Positions 38,756 through 48,644 are shown, numbered from the stretch's first letter. The stretch is 64,000 nucleotides of DNA from Bacteroidales bacterium (GCA_015060325.1 SUYQ01000002.1:62001-126000), one strand, 5' to 3'. Made by a program: numbers and translations. Notes: generated by a model not told the origin, from the sequence alone.

Positions 38756-39631
38756 ATTTTTCCGATATTCCTTAGGGGACATTCCGGTAAGGCGCTTGAA
38801 GTATTTGCCGAATACGGATTGTGACGGGAAGTTAAGTTCATCACTGATCTGCTGAACATTCATCGTAGTAGACATCAGCAGAGCCTTGCATTCCGAGATC
38901 ACATATTCCTCGATCATATCCAAGGCAGTACGCCCAGTTACCTCCTTTATTACCGTCGAGAGATATTTAGGAGTCATGCACATCTTGCCAGCATAGAAGC
39001 CGATCTCCCTCTCGCGCTTATGATGTGTTTCGAGCAGCTTGATGAACTCGTTGAATATCTCTTCCTGTCTGGTGGAAGCGCGCTCGACCTCCTGGACCTC
39101 ATGCTTCATATTGGAATAGCCATAGAAGAACGAGAGGGTAAGATGCTTTGCGACTTCAAGCTTGTATTCCTGACGAGGAGAAGACATCACGTTGAGCAGA
39201 AGCTGATAGAACTGACCGAAGACGTTCTCTTCGTTGGTCATTGTAATCACCGGATCACGTATTATCGCGGACTGCAATGGGAGGGTCTCGCCCATGTTCA
39301 CAAACAGGCTGTCGGAGAATGATGACGACATCAGGATCACCTTGCTGGATATGTCTTCCGAATGTGCTATCGGCTGATAGACCTGATCCTTTATGATGAC
39401 GATTACCGCAGGGGCCTCGACATGGTAGTCCCTCATGTTGATCCTGATGTCAGCCCACCCCTTGTCATAGATGAGCGCCATGGTCATGTCGACCCTGAAA
39501 GGCTCATATGATGACTGAGCCAACGACTCGGCATTGTCTATCAATAAGATATCCGACCCGATTCTATGATCGGCTGGAGTTATCTCGTCGATATAGCTGC
39601 GCCACTTGATATATGGTATTCTGTCTGTCAT
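38750..39631 (-). CDS. AraC-family transcriptional regulator
   Basis: C-terminal MCMTPKYLSTVIKEVTGRTALDMIEEYVISECKALLMSTTMNVQQISDELNFPSQSVFGKYFKRLTGMSPKEYR. Confidence 0.9.
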   Translation of the reverse strand: MTDRIPYIKWRSYIDEITPADHRIGSDILLIDNAESLAQSSYEPFRVDMTMALIYDKGWADIRINMRDYHVEAPAVIVIIKDQVYQPIAHSEDISSKVILMSSSFSDSLFVNMGETLPLQSAIIRDPVITMTNEENVFGQFYQLLLNVMSSPRQEYKLEVAKHLTLSFFYGYSNMKHEVQEVERASTRQEEIFNEFIKLLETHHKREREIGFYAGKMCMTPKYLSTVIKEVTGRTALDMIEEYVISECKALLMSTTMNVQQISDELNFPSQSVFGKYFKRLTGMSPKEYRKNL

Positions 39632-39636
39632 GGCCT

Positions 39637-40458
39637 TTAACGTGTCTGTTGACGGTAGTCGGATGGTGAAACGTCTGTCATTCTCTTGAAGAATTTGGCA
39701 AAGACCGATGGAGAAGGAAAACTCATCATCCGGCTTATCTGATTTATGGACTTGTCTGTCGACGACAGCTGCGCCTTGCATTCGGTCACAACCTGCTCAT
39801 CGATATATTCTGCAGCCGTCATACCTGTCTTTTCCTTTACAAGATCAGTCAGATACTTTACGCTGATTCCCAGTCGTCCCGCATAAAAGACCAATGTCCT
39901 GTTGATCTTATAGAACGAACGCACATCTCTGCAGAACTGCTCGTAACGGGCATCCGCCTTCGTCTTCTCTTGCTCGACACTCTCCAGCCTTCTTGCATAG
40001 TAATAAAGCATGGACAGGGTCGCATGTCTGGCAGACTCAAGTCTGAATGCCTTCACCGGAGATTTTACTGCATTGACCAGGATCGAGTAAAAGGTTCTGA
40101 ATGATACTTCGTCATGTCTGATATCTAGTACAGGATTGTCATGAATCATTGAGTACAGTTTGTCGGACTGATGGTAAAGTCCGAAGAGACTATCCACAAA
40201 GCGTTGCGACATTACAACTGCCTTGAAGGAGATATCTTCAGAAACCTCGATCAGCTGGAATGTCTGGTCGTGCATCAAAACCACTACCGACGGGGCTTCG
40301 AGGGCATATTCAACCCCGTCAAGAACAAGGCGGCTGCTCCCCTTTTCCACTATGATGAATGTGCTCGACTCTACTTTGCGAGGAGCTTCTACAGCCCCCC
40401 TGAAATCTGCCTCCTCTATAATAATGAGGTCATCTCCGATTCTCATGTCGTTTTTCAT
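39637..40458 (-). CDS. AraC-family transcriptional regulator, tandem paralog
   Basis: LGISVKYLTDLVKEKTGMTAAEYIDEQVVTECKAQLSSTDKSINQISRMMSFPSPSVFAKFFKRMTDVSPSDYR. Confidence 0.9.
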   Translation of the reverse strand: MKNDMRIGDDLIIIEEADFRGAVEAPRKVESSTFIIVEKGSSRLVLDGVEYALEAPSVVVLMHDQTFQLIEVSEDISFKAVVMSQRFVDSLFGLYHQSDKLYSMIHDNPVLDIRHDEVSFRTFYSILVNAVKSPVKAFRLESARHATLSMLYYYARRLESVEQEKTKADARYEQFCRDVRSFYKINRTLVFYAGRLGISVKYLTDLVKEKTGMTAAEYIDEQVVTECKAQLSSTDKSINQISRMMSFPSPSVFAKFFKRMTDVSPSDYRQQTR

Positions 40459-40583
40459 AATTACTGATTTATTTTTCGCGAAAATACATGTTTGATAGCA
40501 ATAAAAAAACTTTTTATGCCATATTTAGGAACTCTGTGCGAATTTATGGGAAAGATATGAAAATTTATGATATAGAATAGCTC

Positions 40584-40591
40584 TACCTTTG
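40584..40591 (+). promoter_or_regulatory. Bacteroidota-type -7 element (TACCTTTG) for 40614
   Basis: tctacctttgcaccag ~22 bp upstream of the start codon. Confidence 0.5.
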
Positions 40592-40613
40592 CACCAGTTA
40601 AAAATTAAACAAT

Positions 40614-40973
40614 ATGAGCGAACAGAAATATAAACTTAAGACAGGCAAAGTCGAAGAGAAAGTAGTCGGAGCCTACAAGAAGATCGAGAACGGAACAGTA
40701 AATGGTTACAAGGCTGTTGAGAATGCAGTAGTAGGAACATACAAGAAGATCGAAGATAAATTCGTGGATACTTTCCTCGAGAAGAAAGAAGACGAGAAGA
40801 AGGAGAAAAAGGAAAACAAAGTAGTCAAAGCCTACAAGAAGATCGAAAATGGAACAGTAAATGGCTACAAGGCTGTCGAGAATGCAGTAGTAGGAACATA
40901 CAAGAAGATCGAAGACAAATTCGTAGATACTTTCCTCGAAAAGAAAGAAGACGAGACCAAGTCGGAGGAGTAG
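40614..40973 (+). CDS. Small charged protein with two 53-aa internal repeats
   Basis: (VV)xAYKKIENGTVNGYKAVENAVVGTYKKIEDKFVDTFLEKKEDE repeated; DNA period 159 bp (40662, 40821). Confidence 0.8.
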   Translation: MSEQKYKLKTGKVEEKVVGAYKKIENGTVNGYKAVENAVVGTYKKIEDKFVDTFLEKKEDEKKEKKENKVVKAYKKIENGTVNGYKAVENAVVGTYKKIEDKFVDTFLEKKEDETKSEE

Positions 40974-41082
40974 TCAACGCCATCAAGATCACGTGTTAAG
41001 ACTGCAGGTGAGCGATTAAGCGGAAAACATATAGCAACAGTGTGCGCGAAGGGCAGATAAACTTGCCCTTCGCGCACGCTGT

Positions 41083-41325
41083 CATTCTGACCACTCCACT
41101 GTCATCCTTCGCTGGCCCTCTGTCAGCCTGACCGGCCATCTGTCATCCTGAGGAGCACAGCGACGTGAGGATCTTGAACACTGACCGCCTCACTGTCATC
41201 CTGAGCACCTCTCTGTCATCCTGAGGACCTCCCTGTCATCCTGAGGAGCACAGCGACGTGAGGATCTTGAACACTGAGCGCCACACTGTCATCCTGAGCG
41301 AAGCGAAGGATCTTTGCGGATCAGA
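41083..41325 (+). repeat. Cluster of type-B palindromic repeats and decayed fragments
   Basis: Multiple ctgtcatcctgag.. starts; full copies ctgtcatcctgaggagcacagcgacgtgaggatctt and ctgtcatcctgagcgaagcgaaggatcttt. Confidence 0.8.
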
Positions 41326-41334
41326 TGCTAAATA

Positions 41335-41790
41335 GTTGGAACAGCTTGGACGAGTTTCGAGAGATTCAGGCACAAGCGGTACTGCAAACATGCATTTTCA
41401 GCATAATATCCACACCGCTTGGACGAGTTTGGGGCATTTCATGGCCAAGCACTCCGTTCCAAGTCTGCATAAAGGGCGCCCCAATGCCCTTCGAGCAGGT
41501 TACACCAGTAAAGTATCATGACAGCAAAACCCTTGGGAGGACCGAGATGTCACACAGCGCACAAAATGCAGATTCAAACTCCCAAGGGTGCAGAATCATG
41601 CACCAGTAGGAATCGCAACATACCACAGAACGCACCAGAGCACGATCTCCCATGCCAAGGGTTTTGCAAAAGAGATATACAATGACTTGCATGTACCTCA
41701 ACTGGCGAAACGCCAAATTCTCTACACAATAGTAATTCGCAACAGATAGAAAATACCACGAAGGCACCCCGACGTCTTGTGAACATGGTC
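41335..41790 (+). repeat. ~450-bp non-coding dispersed repeat, copy 1
   Basis: Shares long blocks with 44602..45064, e.g. aggttacaccagtaaagtatcatgacagcaaaacccttgggag and cacacagcgcacaaaatgcagattcaaactcccaagggtgcagaatcatgcaccagtagga. Confidence 0.92.
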
Positions 41791-41895
41791 ACGTAACACT
41801 CTCACCCTCAACGACATAACCATCAACACGGTGGGCATTTTTGACCCACCGTGTTGATGGTTAAACGATTCATAGATAGCGCATTACGTGTCCAT
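41785..41895. repeat. Nested hairpin element, copy 2 of 3
   Basis: Inner 19-bp perfect arms 41817-41835/41845-41863 (taaccatcaacacggtggg/cccaccgtgttgatggtta); outer atggtcacgtaa/ttacgtgtccat. Confidence 0.85.
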
Positions 41896-42088
41896 AAAAC
41901 TGTAGCTTTCGGGGGCACCTGAACATTCGGGGTGACGAATTAAAAGTTCAATGTGGACATTCGGGGTGATATTCGGGCAACAGCCAGGCGCGAGGAGAGC
42001 CCTTCAGGGTCGAGCTCCCCGCAGCGCCTGCGCTGTAGTCGTCGGAGATCGCATATTCCGACGACGGTGCCGCACATAACTAGCATAC

Positions 42089-42124
42089 AGATTTCTCCAC
42101 TCGCTCCGCTCGGTCGAAATGACA
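42089..42124 (-). repeat. Inverted palindromic repeat
   Basis: agatttctccactcgctccgctcggtcgaaatgaca. Confidence 0.85.
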
Positions 42125-42419
42125 GTGGGAGAAATAGTGTGAAAGATGTTTCGCTTCGCTCAACATGACAGGGTTGGCACTTCTAATAACATGTAAGACT
42201 GAGAATCACACTGTCATCCTGAGGAGCACAGCGACGTGAGGATCTCTAACACCGAGCACCTCCCTGTCATCATGAGCGCCCCTCTGTCATCCTGAGCGTT
42301 AGCGAAGGATCTTTACATAATAATTTCGACCCGCTACGCGGGTAAGGATCCGTGTCCCTTTAAATGATCCACGGAAAATAAATCAAATGAATCAATGAAC
42401 AGGCTCCCGCCTGTTTCTT

Positions 42420-43025
42420 CTATTCTAGGACAGGGCGGACACTGAGCCCGTAGTAACGGTAGCCCCAATACACGCTGTGGCGGTCCTCGCGGAAGTAGAG
42501 GCGGCACGCGGAGTCGGTATCGCCCTCGCGAGGCGTAGAGCTCCAGTAGTAGCCGCACAAACCAACGCTGTACTCATCAGCACCGTAGCGCCAGCCCGCA
42601 GCAGGGAGGAAGATGCTCTGGCTGTTAGGACCCGTCACCTTGTAACCGTTGTGACCGTTCTGGGTTGTCCATTCCCAGGTACAGTTGTCCAGCAGTTCCT
42701 GGTACTCCGCCTTCGTCGGCAGGCGCCAGTCGCCGCCCCAGTTCGCTCTCGCTGCGTCATAGGTTGAATTGCCCCTTATATCACTTGTTGACGTTCCATA
42801 TAATCGGCCATCTGACTCATTTCCTTCTTCCATCGAAACGATCTCACCCCAGGCATAATGGTTCCCATAATCTCCTGGATTTGAGGCACCTACGTTGCAC
42901 GTAGCCCATTTCAAACCGGATGGAAGACCCAGGTCTACCCAGGCGTGACCATTGTGAGAATTCTTCTGAGCATAAACACCACTGCCTACAAAGCAGAAAA
43001 GTGCTAACAACAATAGCTTTTTCAT
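42420..43025 (-). CDS. Secreted FISUMP / C-lectin-fold-like domain protein
   Basis: Signal peptide MKKLLLLALFCFVGSGVYAQ; HAWVDLGLPSGLKWATCNVGASNPGDYGNHYAWGE, WRLPTKAEYQELLDNC, YYWSSTP, SVRPVLE. Confidence 0.8.
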   Translation of the reverse strand: MKKLLLLALFCFVGSGVYAQKNSHNGHAWVDLGLPSGLKWATCNVGASNPGDYGNHYAWGEIVSMEEGNESDGRLYGTSTSDIRGNSTYDAARANWGGDWRLPTKAEYQELLDNCTWEWTTQNGHNGYKVTGPNSQSIFLPAAGWRYGADEYSVGLCGYYWSSTPREGDTDSACRLYFREDRHSVYWGYRYYGLSVRPVLE

Positions 43026-43199
43026 ATGCATAATCATTTAAAAGATTTGACATTTTTCCTAACCATCCCAAAGGTAGCATTTTATTGACTGCCAAGCAAA
43101 CCAGCTAATGTTATTGTACGAAATGGTGGGATTTCTGCATGAAATAAAGGACGCATCGTTGAAGATACGTCCTTTTGAAATTTGCATTTATACCTTACA

Positions 43200-44165
43200 C
43201 TACAGTTTCTCGATTGTTTCAATCGGAAGACCTGTCGCCTGTGAAATAATCTCTACGGCGACTCCCAGGCCCTTCAACTTTGCTGCGCTATCAGAGTATG
43301 CTTCCTCACGACCTTCCTCACGACCTCGAATCTCGCCTTCAAGGACCCCTTCGGCTCGAGCACGCTTCTCTGCCGAATCAATAGTATTGTAATAATCGCT
43401 CATGGCATCCAAGGATTTTAAGTACTCTTCATATTCTTCCGGCGTGAAGTTACCTATTTCTGCCAAAAGAAACAAGCGCTTGAATTCGGCACTCTGATAA
43501 ACTTCTGGGATTTCTACCATCTCATGGATATGTTTCAGCAGGTACATCCACTTGTCAAACGGAGTCTCCAGTTCCCAGAGCCGCTTCTTGAATCGACCCA
43601 GCTCGAGGAAGACATACCTCAGGACATCGGTCATGACTTCGCCAGTACAGTCCTCACGAAGCCGGTAGGATGAATGATAACGTCCGCATGGCCAGCTCTC
43701 ATCGTGGTCAAACATAAAATTCAGAATCGCCACTACGGTGACAGGCTTCAGACTGAAGTCCCATCTGAATTCCTCACCATCACCCTTGGACTGGTGATCC
43801 CTGATGAATTCCTCCTTCACAATTCTTCCTTGCTCATTGATCGGATAGCTGGTGTAAAACACCGCACGCTCCCGAAAATGTTCCTGATAACCCTTCTGAA
43901 CCTCGATAATCAGAGTACGGCCGCCCTTGCATACAGCTGAAATGTCAAAGATAGCCTTACGATCCTTCTCCGTCAGACCGAAATGTTCAGTCGGAATAAA
44001 GTCCACATCTTCGATGTTCGCATCCTCCAGAATCATGTTCAGAAAACCGATCAGCACATCCTTGTTCGCCTCGCTTCCGAAAAATCTCTTGAACATGAAA
44101 TCACACAACAGCTCCGCATACTTCTGTCTGCTCTTCTCCGCACTGTCTCTTTTGTTCATATCCAT
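43200..44165 (-). CDS. Rpn-family PD-(D/E)XK nuclease / putative transposase-like protein
   Basis: DFMFKRFFGSEANKDVLIGFLNMIL, KAIFDISAVCKGGRTLIIEVQKG (D..ExQ core), C-terminal GLPIETIEKL. Confidence 0.85.
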   Translation of the reverse strand: MDMNKRDSAEKSRQKYAELLCDFMFKRFFGSEANKDVLIGFLNMILEDANIEDVDFIPTEHFGLTEKDRKAIFDISAVCKGGRTLIIEVQKGYQEHFRERAVFYTSYPINEQGRIVKEEFIRDHQSKGDGEEFRWDFSLKPVTVVAILNFMFDHDESWPCGRYHSSYRLREDCTGEVMTDVLRYVFLELGRFKKRLWELETPFDKWMYLLKHIHEMVEIPEVYQSAEFKRLFLLAEIGNFTPEEYEEYLKSLDAMSDYYNTIDSAEKRARAEGVLEGEIRGREEGREEAYSDSAAKLKGLGVAVEIISQATGLPIETIEKL

Positions 44166-44346
44166 GACACATATAAATTAAAAGTTTACACGGCAAAGTT
44201 CCGGAGACTTATCCGCGTAAACAAAATTTACGCGGATAATATCAAAAATCACCAACAGAGCACCGTCAGCAGGAGATTTCAGCACAAAAATTTGTTCTAT
44301 TTTTATAAAAAATCAAACAAACTCTGATAGCTGCACATGTCTGAAA

Positions 44347-44382
44347 AGATTTCTCCACTCGCTCCGCTCGGTCGAAATGACA
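44347..44382 (-). repeat. Inverted palindromic repeat, near-identical to 42089-42124
   Basis: agatttctccactcgctccgctcggtcgaaatgaca. Confidence 0.85.
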
Positions 44383-44601
44383 GTAGGGCGAAATGGTGTG
44401 AAAGATGTTTCGCTCCGCTCAACATGACATGTGTAGCATTTCGAATAACACGCAATACAGAGCATCCAAATGCCATAAAAACGGCTCACTGTCATCCTGA
44501 GCACAGCGACGTGAGGATCTCGAACACTGGGCGCCACACTGTCATCCTGAGCGAAGCGAAGGATCTTTGCGGATCACCAGCAGAACTCCGCGTTTCGAAA
44601 G

Positions 44602-45064
44602 TTGGGACCGCTTGGACGAGTTTCGGGCGATTCAGGCACAAGCGGTACTGCAAACATGCATTTTCAGCATAAAAACGATACCGCTTGGACGAGTTTGGGG
44701 CATTTCGTGACCAAGCACTCCGTCACCACCTGAAGCGTGCGTAAAGGGTAGATTTTTCAGCCCTTCTAGCAGGTTACACCAGTAAAGTATCATGACAGCA
44801 AAACCCTTGGGAGAACCAATGCGGCACACAGCGCACAAAATGCAGATTCAAACTCCCAAGGGTGCAGAATCATGCACCAGTAGGAGCCACAACATGTCAC
44901 AGAACGCACCAGAGCACGATCTCATGTCCCAAGAGTTTTGCAACAGAGATACACAATGACTTGCTTGTACTGCAACTGCCGAAACAGCATCCACTCTACA
45001 CAATGGCATTTCGCAACGGATAGAAAAGACCACAAAGGCACCCGGCCACCTTGCGAACATGGTC
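44602..45064 (+). repeat. ~450-bp non-coding dispersed repeat, copy 2
   Basis: See 41335..41790; same order of blocks, same orientation. Confidence 0.92.
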
Positions 45065-45065
45065 G

Positions 45066-45110
45066 GAATTTCTTGGGAAGAAAGAAGACGAGACCAAGTC
45101 GGAGGAGTAG
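45066..45110 (+). pseudogene. 3'-terminal remnant of the 40614 gene
   Basis: aagaaagaagacgagaccaagtcggaggagtag is identical over 33 nt to 40941-40973; in the same frame it reads EFLGKKEDETKSEE*, versus TFLEKKEDETKSEE*. Confidence 0.8.
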
Positions 45111-45116
45111 ACTGGA

Positions 45117-45476
45117 CTACCTCAACGTCTTGTATGAAAGAATGTGGATTGTCACGGCAACGGCAATAAGAATGAAGAAGGTTCTGAAGGCCCAGTGACG
45201 CGCGACGAACACAGCACAATACAACAATGTCATCCAGAGGGCAGTGACAGAAATCACCTTTACTCTCAACGGGATGGCCTTGTGCTGCATAAAGTTGGAA
45301 ATATATGGTCCGAGCTTGGGATGATTCATCAGCCAGTCATAAAGTTTCCTGTTGCTGCGAAGAAAAAGCGCAGCGGAAAGCAGCAGCAACGGAGTAGTAG
45401 GAAGCACCGGAAGGAATGCACCCAATATACCTAACCCGAGGGATAGAAGTCCCAGTATTGCCAACAAGATATTCAT
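45117..45476 (-). CDS. DUF454 (YbaN-like) small membrane protein
   Basis: MNILLAILGLLSLGLGILGAFLPVLPTTPLLLLSAALFLRSNRKLYDWLMNHPKLG. Confidence 0.9.
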   Translation of the reverse strand: MNILLAILGLLSLGLGILGAFLPVLPTTPLLLLSAALFLRSNRKLYDWLMNHPKLGPYISNFMQHKAIPLRVKVISVTALWMTLLYCAVFVARHWAFRTFFILIAVAVTIHILSYKTLR

Positions 45477-45484
45477 AACAAAAA

Positions 45485-45511
45485 GAGGCGACCTTTGAAG
45501 TCGCCTTTTTT
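45485..45511 (-). terminator. Terminator-like hairpin just downstream of the tRNA
   Basis: aggcgac/gtcgcct stem flanked by A-tract and T-tract on either strand. Confidence 0.6.
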
Positions 45512-45512
45512 G

Positions 45513-45587
45513 TGGTCCCAACAGGGCTTGAACCTGTGACCCCCTGATTATGAGTCAGGTGCTACTAACCAACTGAGCTATAGGACC
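45513..45587 (-). tRNA. tRNA with CAT anticodon (probably elongator tRNA-Met)
   Basis: Reverse strand GGTCCTATAGCTCAGTTGGTTAGTAGCACCTGACTCATAATCAGGGGGTCACAGGTTCAAGCCCTGTTGGGACCA; anticodon loop CTCATAA; full acceptor pairing. Confidence 0.93.
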
Positions 45588-45662
45588 AATTTTTTGCAGG
45601 GCGGTTCGGAGTGGTTACCGAACCACACTGCAAATATAATACTTTTTTTCGATTAAATCGAA

Positions 45663-45971
45663 TTAGTTGAGCTTAATCTCAACCTCAACACCGCTTGAAA
45701 GTTCAAGCTTCATGAGAGCGTCCACAGTCTTTGGAGTTGCATCATAGATGTCAAGGAGACGGCGGAAAGAGTTGAGCTCAAACTGCTCACGTGACTTCTT
45801 GTTTACGAAAGTCGAGCGGTTGACAGTGAAGATCTTCTTGTTGGTCGGAAGCGGAATAGGTCCGTTTACACGAGCACCAGTAGCTGACACTGTCTCAACG
45901 ATCTTCTTTGCTGACTTGTCAACCAGCATGTGATCGAATGATTTGAGTTTAATTCTAATTATCTGGCTCAT
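45663..45971 (-). CDS. rpsJ: 30S ribosomal protein S10
   Basis: [61 protein letters not shown]. Confidence 0.97.
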   Translation of the reverse strand: MSQIIRIKLKSFDHMLVDKSAKKIVETVSATGARVNGPIPLPTNKKIFTVNRSTFVNKKSREQFELNSFRRLLDIYDATPKTVDALMKLELSSGVEVEIKLN

Positions 45972-46000
45972 ATCAAATTTCGTTGAATTCAGTTAAACAA

Positions 46001-48109
46001 TTATTCATCGTCATCGGCTTTATAACCGCTCTTCTCTATAACTTCCTTAGCAAGTCCTGCCGGAACCTCAGCATAGTGGTCGAATGACATTGTGCTGGTT
46101 GCACGACCTGAAGAAATCGTACGGAGAATTGTCACGTAACCGAACTGCTCTGCGAGTGGAACGTATGCCTTCACAATACGAGCACCGAGCGTTGAGTCCA
46201 TTGCGTTGATCTGACCGCGACGACGGTTGAGGTCACCCACGATATCTCCCATATAATCCTCTGGAGTAACGACTTCGAGGCTCATGATAGGCTCGAGGAG
46301 AACAGGCTTAGCCTTAGGACAAGCGTGGCGGAATGCCAGACGTGCTGCAAGCTCGAATGAAAGCTGGTCTGAGTCCACTGGGTGGAATGAACCATCCTTA
46401 AGGGTAACCTTGAGTGATGGAACCTCATAACCTGCAAGCACACCGTTTGCCATTGCTGACTTGAAGCCCTTCTCTACAGATGGGATGAACTCCTTAGGAA
46501 CGTTACCACCCTTCACTTCGTCGATGAACTGAAGTCCTGTTACGCCCTCATCTGCAGGTCCGATCTCAACGATGATATCAGCGAACTTACCACGACCACC
46601 GGTCTGCTTCTTGAATACCTCACGATGCTGAACGGTCTGAGTGATAGCCTCTTTGTAATTAACCTGAGGTGCACCCTGGTTGATATCCACGCCGAACTCA
46701 CGACGGAGACGGTCAACGATGATGTCGAGGTGAAGCTCACCCATACCGCTGATGACAGTCTGACCTGTCTCATGGTCTGTCTTCACTGTGAATGTAGGGT
46801 CTTCCTCTGCGAGCTTAGCAAGTGCGATGCCGAGCTTGTCAAGATCCTTCTGAGTCTTTGGCTCGACTGCAAGTCCGATAACCGGATCAGGGAACTCCAT
46901 AGACTCGAGAGTGATAGGAGCCTGCTCGAAGCAGATTGTATCTCCGGTGCGGAGATCCTTGAAACCTACTGCAGCGCAGATGTCACCTGCCTCAACGAAC
47001 TCGATAGGGTTCTGCTTGTTTGAGTGCATCTGGAAGAGACGCGATACACGCTCCTTCTTGCCTGTACGTGTATTGAGCACGTATGAACCGGCGTCGAGCT
47101 TTCCTGAATAAGCTCTCATGAACGCAAGACGACCTACGAATGGATCGGTAGCGATCTTGAAGACGAGAGCTGCGAAAGGCTCCTTCACGTTTGGTTCACG
47201 GATCTCCTCGTCACCTGCAGGGTTTGTACCCTTGACGGCACCCTTGTCAAGTGGTGAAGGAAGATAACGCATAACTGCGTTGAGAAGGAACTGAACGCCC
47301 TTGTTCTTGAATGATGAACCACAGCATGCAGGAACGATTGCCATGTCAATTGTAGCCTTGCGGAGAGCTGCGATGAGTTCCTCCTCTGAAATTGAATCAG
47401 GATCCTCGAAGAACTTCTCCATGAGAGTCTCGTCATACTCGGCAGCTGCCTCGACAAGCTTCTCTCTCCATGCAGCTGCATCTGCTGCAAGCTTCTCAGG
47501 AATGTCTGTAACCTGATAGTTTACGAGAGCATCTGAGTTGTGGTCGTAAATCATAGCCTTCATTGCAACGAGGTCGATGATACCATCGAACTTATCCTCG
47601 GCTCCGATAGGAATACAGATTGGAACTGCGCGTGCACCGAGCTTCTCCTTCATCTCGTCGATTACTGCGAAGAAGTCCGCACCGACACGGTCCATCTTGT
47701 TTACATAAGCGATCTTAGGAACGCCATACTTATCAGCCTGACGCCATACAGTCTCTGACTGCGGCTGTACACGTCCTACCGCACAGAAGGTAGCGACTGT
47801 ACCGTCGAGTACACGGAGCGAACGCTCGACCTCAACAGTGAAGTCCACGTGGCCCGGAGTGTCGATAAGGTTGATCTGATACTGATTGCCATTGTAATTC
47901 CAGAATGCAGTAGTAGCTGCAGAAGTGATGGTGATACCACGCTCCTGCTCCTGAACCATCCAGTCCATAGTCGCACCACCCTCGTGAACCTCACCAAGTT
48001 TGTGGGTCTTACCAGTGTAGTACAGGATACGCTCAGACGTAGTGGTCTTACCGGCATCGATGTGAGCCATGATACCGATATTTCTAGTGAATTTAAGATC
48101 TCTAGCCAT
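46001..48109 (-). CDS. fusA: Elongation factor G
   Basis: [65 protein letters not shown]. Confidence 0.98.
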   Translation of the reverse strand: MARDLKFTRNIGIMAHIDAGKTTTSERILYYTGKTHKLGEVHEGGATMDWMVQEQERGITITSAATTAFWNYNGNQYQINLIDTPGHVDFTVEVERSLRVLDGTVATFCAVGRVQPQSETVWRQADKYGVPKIAYVNKMDRVGADFFAVIDEMKEKLGARAVPICIPIGAEDKFDGIIDLVAMKAMIYDHNSDALVNYQVTDIPEKLAADAAAWREKLVEAAAEYDETLMEKFFEDPDSISEEELIAALRKATIDMAIVPACCGSSFKNKGVQFLLNAVMRYLPSPLDKGAVKGTNPAGDEEIREPNVKEPFAALVFKIATDPFVGRLAFMRAYSGKLDAGSYVLNTRTGKKERVSRLFQMHSNKQNPIEFVEAGDICAAVGFKDLRTGDTICFEQAPITLESMEFPDPVIGLAVEPKTQKDLDKLGIALAKLAEEDPTFTVKTDHETGQTVISGMGELHLDIIVDRLRREFGVDINQGAPQVNYKEAITQTVQHREVFKKQTGGRGKFADIIVEIGPADEGVTGLQFIDEVKGGNVPKEFIPSVEKGFKSAMANGVLAGYEVPSLKVTLKDGSFHPVDSDQLSFELAARLAFRHACPKAKPVLLEPIMSLEVVTPEDYMGDIVGDLNRRRGQINAMDSTLGARIVKAYVPLAEQFGYVTILRTISSGRATSTMSFDHYAEVPAGLAKEVIEKSGYKADDDE

Positions 48110-48130
48110 TTTACGTTACTGTTTTCCGGA

Positions 48131-48607
48131 TTAGAATCTGAAGTGTGCAAATGCCTTGTTGGCCTCTGCCATTCTGTGCATGTCTTCCTTTCTCTTGAAT
48201 GCTGCACCTTCGCAGTTATATGCTGCGATGATTTCAGCACAAAGTTTTTCTGCCATAGAGCGGCCAGAGCGCTTGCGGGCGAAGTTGATCATATTCTTCA
48301 TAGAAAGTGAAATCTTCCTCTCTGGACGCACCTCCATTGGCACCTGGAAGTTAGCTCCACCGATACGACGTGACTTAACCTCAACCTGAGGAGTTACGTT
48401 CTCGAGGGCCTTCCTCCAAATATCTAGAGGAGCCTTGTCAGAATCTTTCATCTTCTCGCCTACCATGTCAATGGCATCGTAAAAAATAGAATACGCGATA
48501 CTCTTCTTTCCCTGCAACATAAGGTTGTTCACGAAACGTGTTACGTTTACATCGTGAAACTTAGGATCAGGAAGTAGAATCCTCTTCTTAGGCTTCGTTT
48601 TTCTCAT
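48131..48607 (-). CDS. rpsG: 30S ribosomal protein S7
   Basis: [36 protein letters not shown]. Confidence 0.97.
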   Translation of the reverse strand: MRKTKPKKRILLPDPKFHDVNVTRFVNNLMLQGKKSIAYSIFYDAIDMVGEKMKDSDKAPLDIWRKALENVTPQVEVKSRRIGGANFQVPMEVRPERKISLSMKNMINFARKRSGRSMAEKLCAEIIAAYNCEGAAFKRKEDMHRMAEANKAFAHFRF

Positions 48608-48644
48608 TTTTTGAAAAAATTAGGTGATGAATTAATTAATAAAA

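Noticed and set aside
41042-41077. Terminator for the 40614 gene (14-bp stem gtgcgcgaagggca/tgccctttcgcgcac-like)
   Set aside because: The stem is perfect but no T-tract follows; it could be a terminator or just another palindrome, so it is not called.
41516-41792. Small minus-strand protein conserved in both ~450-bp repeats (..RSCSGAFCxMLxxLLVHDSAPLGV)
   Set aside because: Comparing the two copies, most differences change the amino acid (about 16 replacements by hand count), so there is no sign of protein-level selection; a structured non-coding repeat fits better.
42420-43025. Diversity-generating retroelement target (FISUMP/C-lectin-like fold)
   Set aside because: No reverse transcriptase, template repeat or second near-identical C-terminal sequence is visible in the window.
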